Shown here: one piece after another, positions 62,039 to 64,000 of the stretch
How the letters are laid out: every line of letters begins with the position of its first letter
How positions within the stretch are numbered: the first letter of the stretch is position 1
From: Octadecabacter temperatus
Lineage (GTDB): Bacteria; Pseudomonadota; Alphaproteobacteria; Rhodobacterales; Rhodobacteraceae
Direction: 5' to 3'
NCBI RefSeq assembly: GCF_001187845.1
Contig: NZ_CP012160.1
Span: 2,604,001-2,668,000, forward strand
DNA: 64,000 bases
Notes under the pieces: generated by a model
Databases searched by the model: none
What the model was told of the DNA's origin: nothing
Seen by the model: only the letters and a program-made list of their open reading frames with translations
Translations under genes and position numbers: made by a program

Positions 62039-63972
62039 TACCCCTTACTCTCCAAATACCGCCGCTTGGCTTCCTCGGAACGCTCAAAGTCGCGCATCAT
62101 GTTTTCGATCGCCACCTCGTCGGATTTATCCGCATAGCGGAACTCTGAATCCGCGTAGCGGTTGATTTCCTGAATGACCATTTCAACGGTGATTGGCTTG
62201 CGCATATCGTTGATCATCGCCAGCTTGGTGTCGTAGTCCTTCGCCATGAACAGGTCAGGCGTTTCCATCCATTTGTCCGGTAATTCAAAGTCCATCGCGC
62301 GCACCTTAACGGCGTCCGTGATGTTCTTGATCGCACGCCCCGTAAAGCGTGGGTCAGCCTCTTGGATGCCTTTCAGATAGGTCCCGAGCTTGGCAATCGT
62401 GTCCAGTTCACCAATGTCGCTCGACACGCGATCAAACACGTTCATCAACCCAGGCTCATGCGGTTTGGAATGCCCTTCAAAGCTGGCAGCGACGGCCTTC
62501 TTGATTTCCTGCGCGCTGAACACTTCATGTTCGCCGACCGGAATATCGTGGTTCTTGCCCATCAACAGATACAGGATGTCGATGTAGTCATCCCGCGTCT
62601 GCGGGCCGTCGACAAGGAACCGCGCCCCTGCCCGCTGGCGCAGCGCATCGTCGACGTTTTCAGGATAGTTCGAAAACATCCCGAACGTGCAGTTGCCGCG
62701 CACGACCGTGTTGGCACCCGCAAAGCTTTCCATGAGCACGGCTGTAATCTCAAGCTGGCCCGCCGAAGATTGGCGATCGCCACGCTTCCCCGCTAGTTGG
62801 TCAATATCGTCAATCGTGCCAAAGCCGATAACGTTCGGATCAATCACGTTGTTGATAAACGCCTTGGCGTTCTGGCCTGATTTACCCTGATAACTGTCGA
62901 TATTGTCCGTCGAAAGATTCTGATACCGGAAAGGATAATCCGCGACCTTGCAGTACTCGGAGATCAGCCCTGCCATCATCTGGATCAGCGTAGTTTTACC
63001 CGTGCCAGGCGCACCATCCCCCATGAAGGTAAAGATAAAGCCGCCGAGTTCAGCAAACGGGTTCAGTTTGCGTTCAAAATCATAGGCCATGACCATCTTA
63101 GCCAGCTTCATCGCTTGATATTTGGCGATGTGGTTGCCGACGACCTCATTGGGTTTCTTGAACGTCATTGTAAGGGTCGACGACTTCGCCGCACTCGCAG
63201 GGCTGAACCCGCGAATGGTCAGATCATCGGATTCAACCTTCCAAGACGCATCAGAAAACGCAGCCAGCCGTCCAGCGGTGCTCGCGCGCGCCGCGACTTT
63301 CGCCATCAGCTGTTCGGCGTAAGCAAGTACCGTAGGTACAAGCCGCTCGTCACTATCAGAAAACAGCCCGATGTCTTGGTCCAGCTCCCACAACGCGCCG
63401 TGCAGGGCGAGCGTTGAATTGTCGCTCAGCACCTCTTCGACTTCACCAACTTCAACCGTTTCCTCGCCTGCATGGGACGCCAATAGGAAGGACGTGGCAT
63501 TGCCAAAGACATACAGCACCGCGAGGGCCTCTGCCGCGAGCAGTTCGGAAAACTCAGTTTTCTTTCCCGCTGCCAAAGACCCTTCAAGGTTAGCGCGTTT
63601 CAGATCCGCCAACCCTGTGCGGTCGCTAAATTGCTCACCCACGGCCAGTGCAATCGCCAAGGCGCGGCGCAGCCCATGCTGTACGCTGGCCTGCGTAGGC
63701 GACGTCAGTCCATCGCCATCATCAGCCGCCTCAATACGCGCCGCCAGTTGCACCCCTTCAGTGCGCGCCGTAGACCGTGTTACCAGACCGAGCGTCGTCG
63801 TGCGAAACCGTCGCCGCGTGCCGATCCCGCTGGATTTCTCAGGCGCAGCGACCTCTTTGGTTTCCGCAATACGGGGCGTGTGATCAAAGCCCATGACCAT
63901 CGCAGTCGCAGCTTCGTAATGCTTTGCGATATCTTCCTCGCGCAGCTCCATCGTGTCACTAGTTTGGCTCAT
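62038..63972 (-). CDS. AAA+ ATPase heading a membrane-protein operon
   Basis: 644 residues. A long N-terminal region (residues 1-310, mostly helical, with low similarity to known domains) precedes an AAA+ core: Walker A GAPGTGKTT at 320-328, Walker B VIGFGTIDDID at 381-391, sensor-1 asparagine in GMFSNYPENVDD (N435) and an arginine-finger region LRQRAGARFL at 444-453. The C-terminal lid includes FTGRAIKNITDAV, with a likely sensor-2 Arg. It has no signal peptide, so it acts in the cytoplasm at the membrane if it works with its neighbours. GAGGACG lies a few bases before the ATG. Confidence 0.8.
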   Translation of the reverse strand: MSQTSDTMELREEDIAKHYEAATAMVMGFDHTPRIAETKEVAAPEKSSGIGTRRRFRTTTLGLVTRSTARTEGVQLAARIEAADDGDGLTSPTQASVQHGLRRALAIALAVGEQFSDRTGLADLKRANLEGSLAAGKKTEFSELLAAEALAVLYVFGNATSFLLASHAGEETVEVGEVEEVLSDNSTLALHGALWELDQDIGLFSDSDERLVPTVLAYAEQLMAKVAARASTAGRLAAFSDASWKVESDDLTIRGFSPASAAKSSTLTMTFKKPNEVVGNHIAKYQAMKLAKMVMAYDFERKLNPFAELGGFIFTFMGDGAPGTGKTTLIQMMAGLISEYCKVADYPFRYQNLSTDNIDSYQGKSGQNAKAFINNVIDPNVIGFGTIDDIDQLAGKRGDRQSSAGQLEITAVLMESFAGANTVVRGNCTFGMFSNYPENVDDALRQRAGARFLVDGPQTRDDYIDILYLLMGKNHDIPVGEHEVFSAQEIKKAVAASFEGHSKPHEPGLMNVFDRVSSDIGELDTIAKLGTYLKGIQEADPRFTGRAIKNITDAVKVRAMDFELPDKWMETPDLFMAKDYDTKLAMINDMRKPITVEMVIQEINRYADSEFRYADKSDEVAIENMMRDFERSEEAKRRYLESKG

Positions 63973-64000
63973 AAATACGTCCTCAAATCTATTTGTAACT

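Noticed and set aside
1..64000. CRISPR array, tRNA, rRNA, insertion sequence or prophage
   Set aside because: No regularly spaced repeats, cloverleaf-like genes, rRNA stretches, transposase or phage proteins were seen on either strand.

Overview
The window looks like chromosomal DNA from a Rhodobacterales (Roseobacter-group) alphaproteobacterium. The evidence is the gene content: many transport and catabolic operons for small organic acids and amines (Liv-type ABC, tripartite tricarboxylate transporter, two BKACE/DUF849 enzymes, a sarcosine/dimethylglycine dehydrogenase-GcvT fusion, a non-pyrrolysine MttB-family protein). An ALDH16-type aldehyde dehydrogenase, a Hint-domain protein beginning MPTGYFVTLGDS, and a DUF6638/DUF1523/AAA+ operon of a type seen in this order point the same way. 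No rRNA, tRNA, CRISPR array, insertion sequence or prophage was recognised. The genus is not determined.

Layout. 1-1669: end of a polyol or inositol-type catabolic operon (class II aldolase, IolG). 1854-2924: exported L,D-transpeptidase-like protein. 2925-3571: a decayed stretch with a flavoprotein tail fragment. 3572-13574, minus strand: a catabolic cluster (cyclase, cupin, SDR, 3-hydroxyacyl-CoA-type dehydrogenase, LivKGFHM importer, BKACE, GST, VOC protein) facing a divergent IclR regulator (13795-14571) across a promoter region with a clear dyad. 14904-16364: a Hint-domain secreted-type protein broken by two compensating single-base frameshifts. 16434-26588: minus-strand metabolic genes including a TctB-A-C tricarboxylate transporter, an AEC carrier, OsmC and an enol-lactonase-like hydrolase. 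26740-28610: a LysR regulator divergent from a second BKACE. 28674-30829: a two-component flavin monooxygenase pair. 31016-34286: glycerate kinase, D-lyxose isomerase-like protein and Kdo transferase (waaA), tightly packed.

34621-41344, plus strand: a sulfide/persulfide detoxification and sulfur-transport cluster. It contains a Crp/Fnr regulator with only two cysteines, a DUF2892 protein, two half-size YeeE/YedE transporters, a persulfide dioxygenase-type MBL protein, a bacterioferritin-like protein without the haem methionine, a DUF442-sulfide:quinone reductase fusion and a SulP permease. The expected flow is sulfide oxidised by SQR to persulfide, then by the dioxygenase to sulfite, with the transporters moving sulfur anions.

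41347-48033, minus strand: phosphohexomutase, xylulokinase, kynureninase and the DMGDH/SDH-like flavoprotein. 48126-51708: LysR divergent from the MttB-family protein and a uronate-dehydrogenase-like protein. 51705-53451: a two-component system preceded by a 42-residue ORF. 53541-58621: ribulose-phosphate epimerase, AraC regulator, deoxyribose-phosphate aldolase and ALDH16. 58732-63972, minus strand: a seven-gene, almost gapless operon of an AAA+ ATPase, four small membrane proteins, a DUF6638 protein and a DUF1523 protein, with no known function. I consider this the best candidate for an undescribed system in the window.
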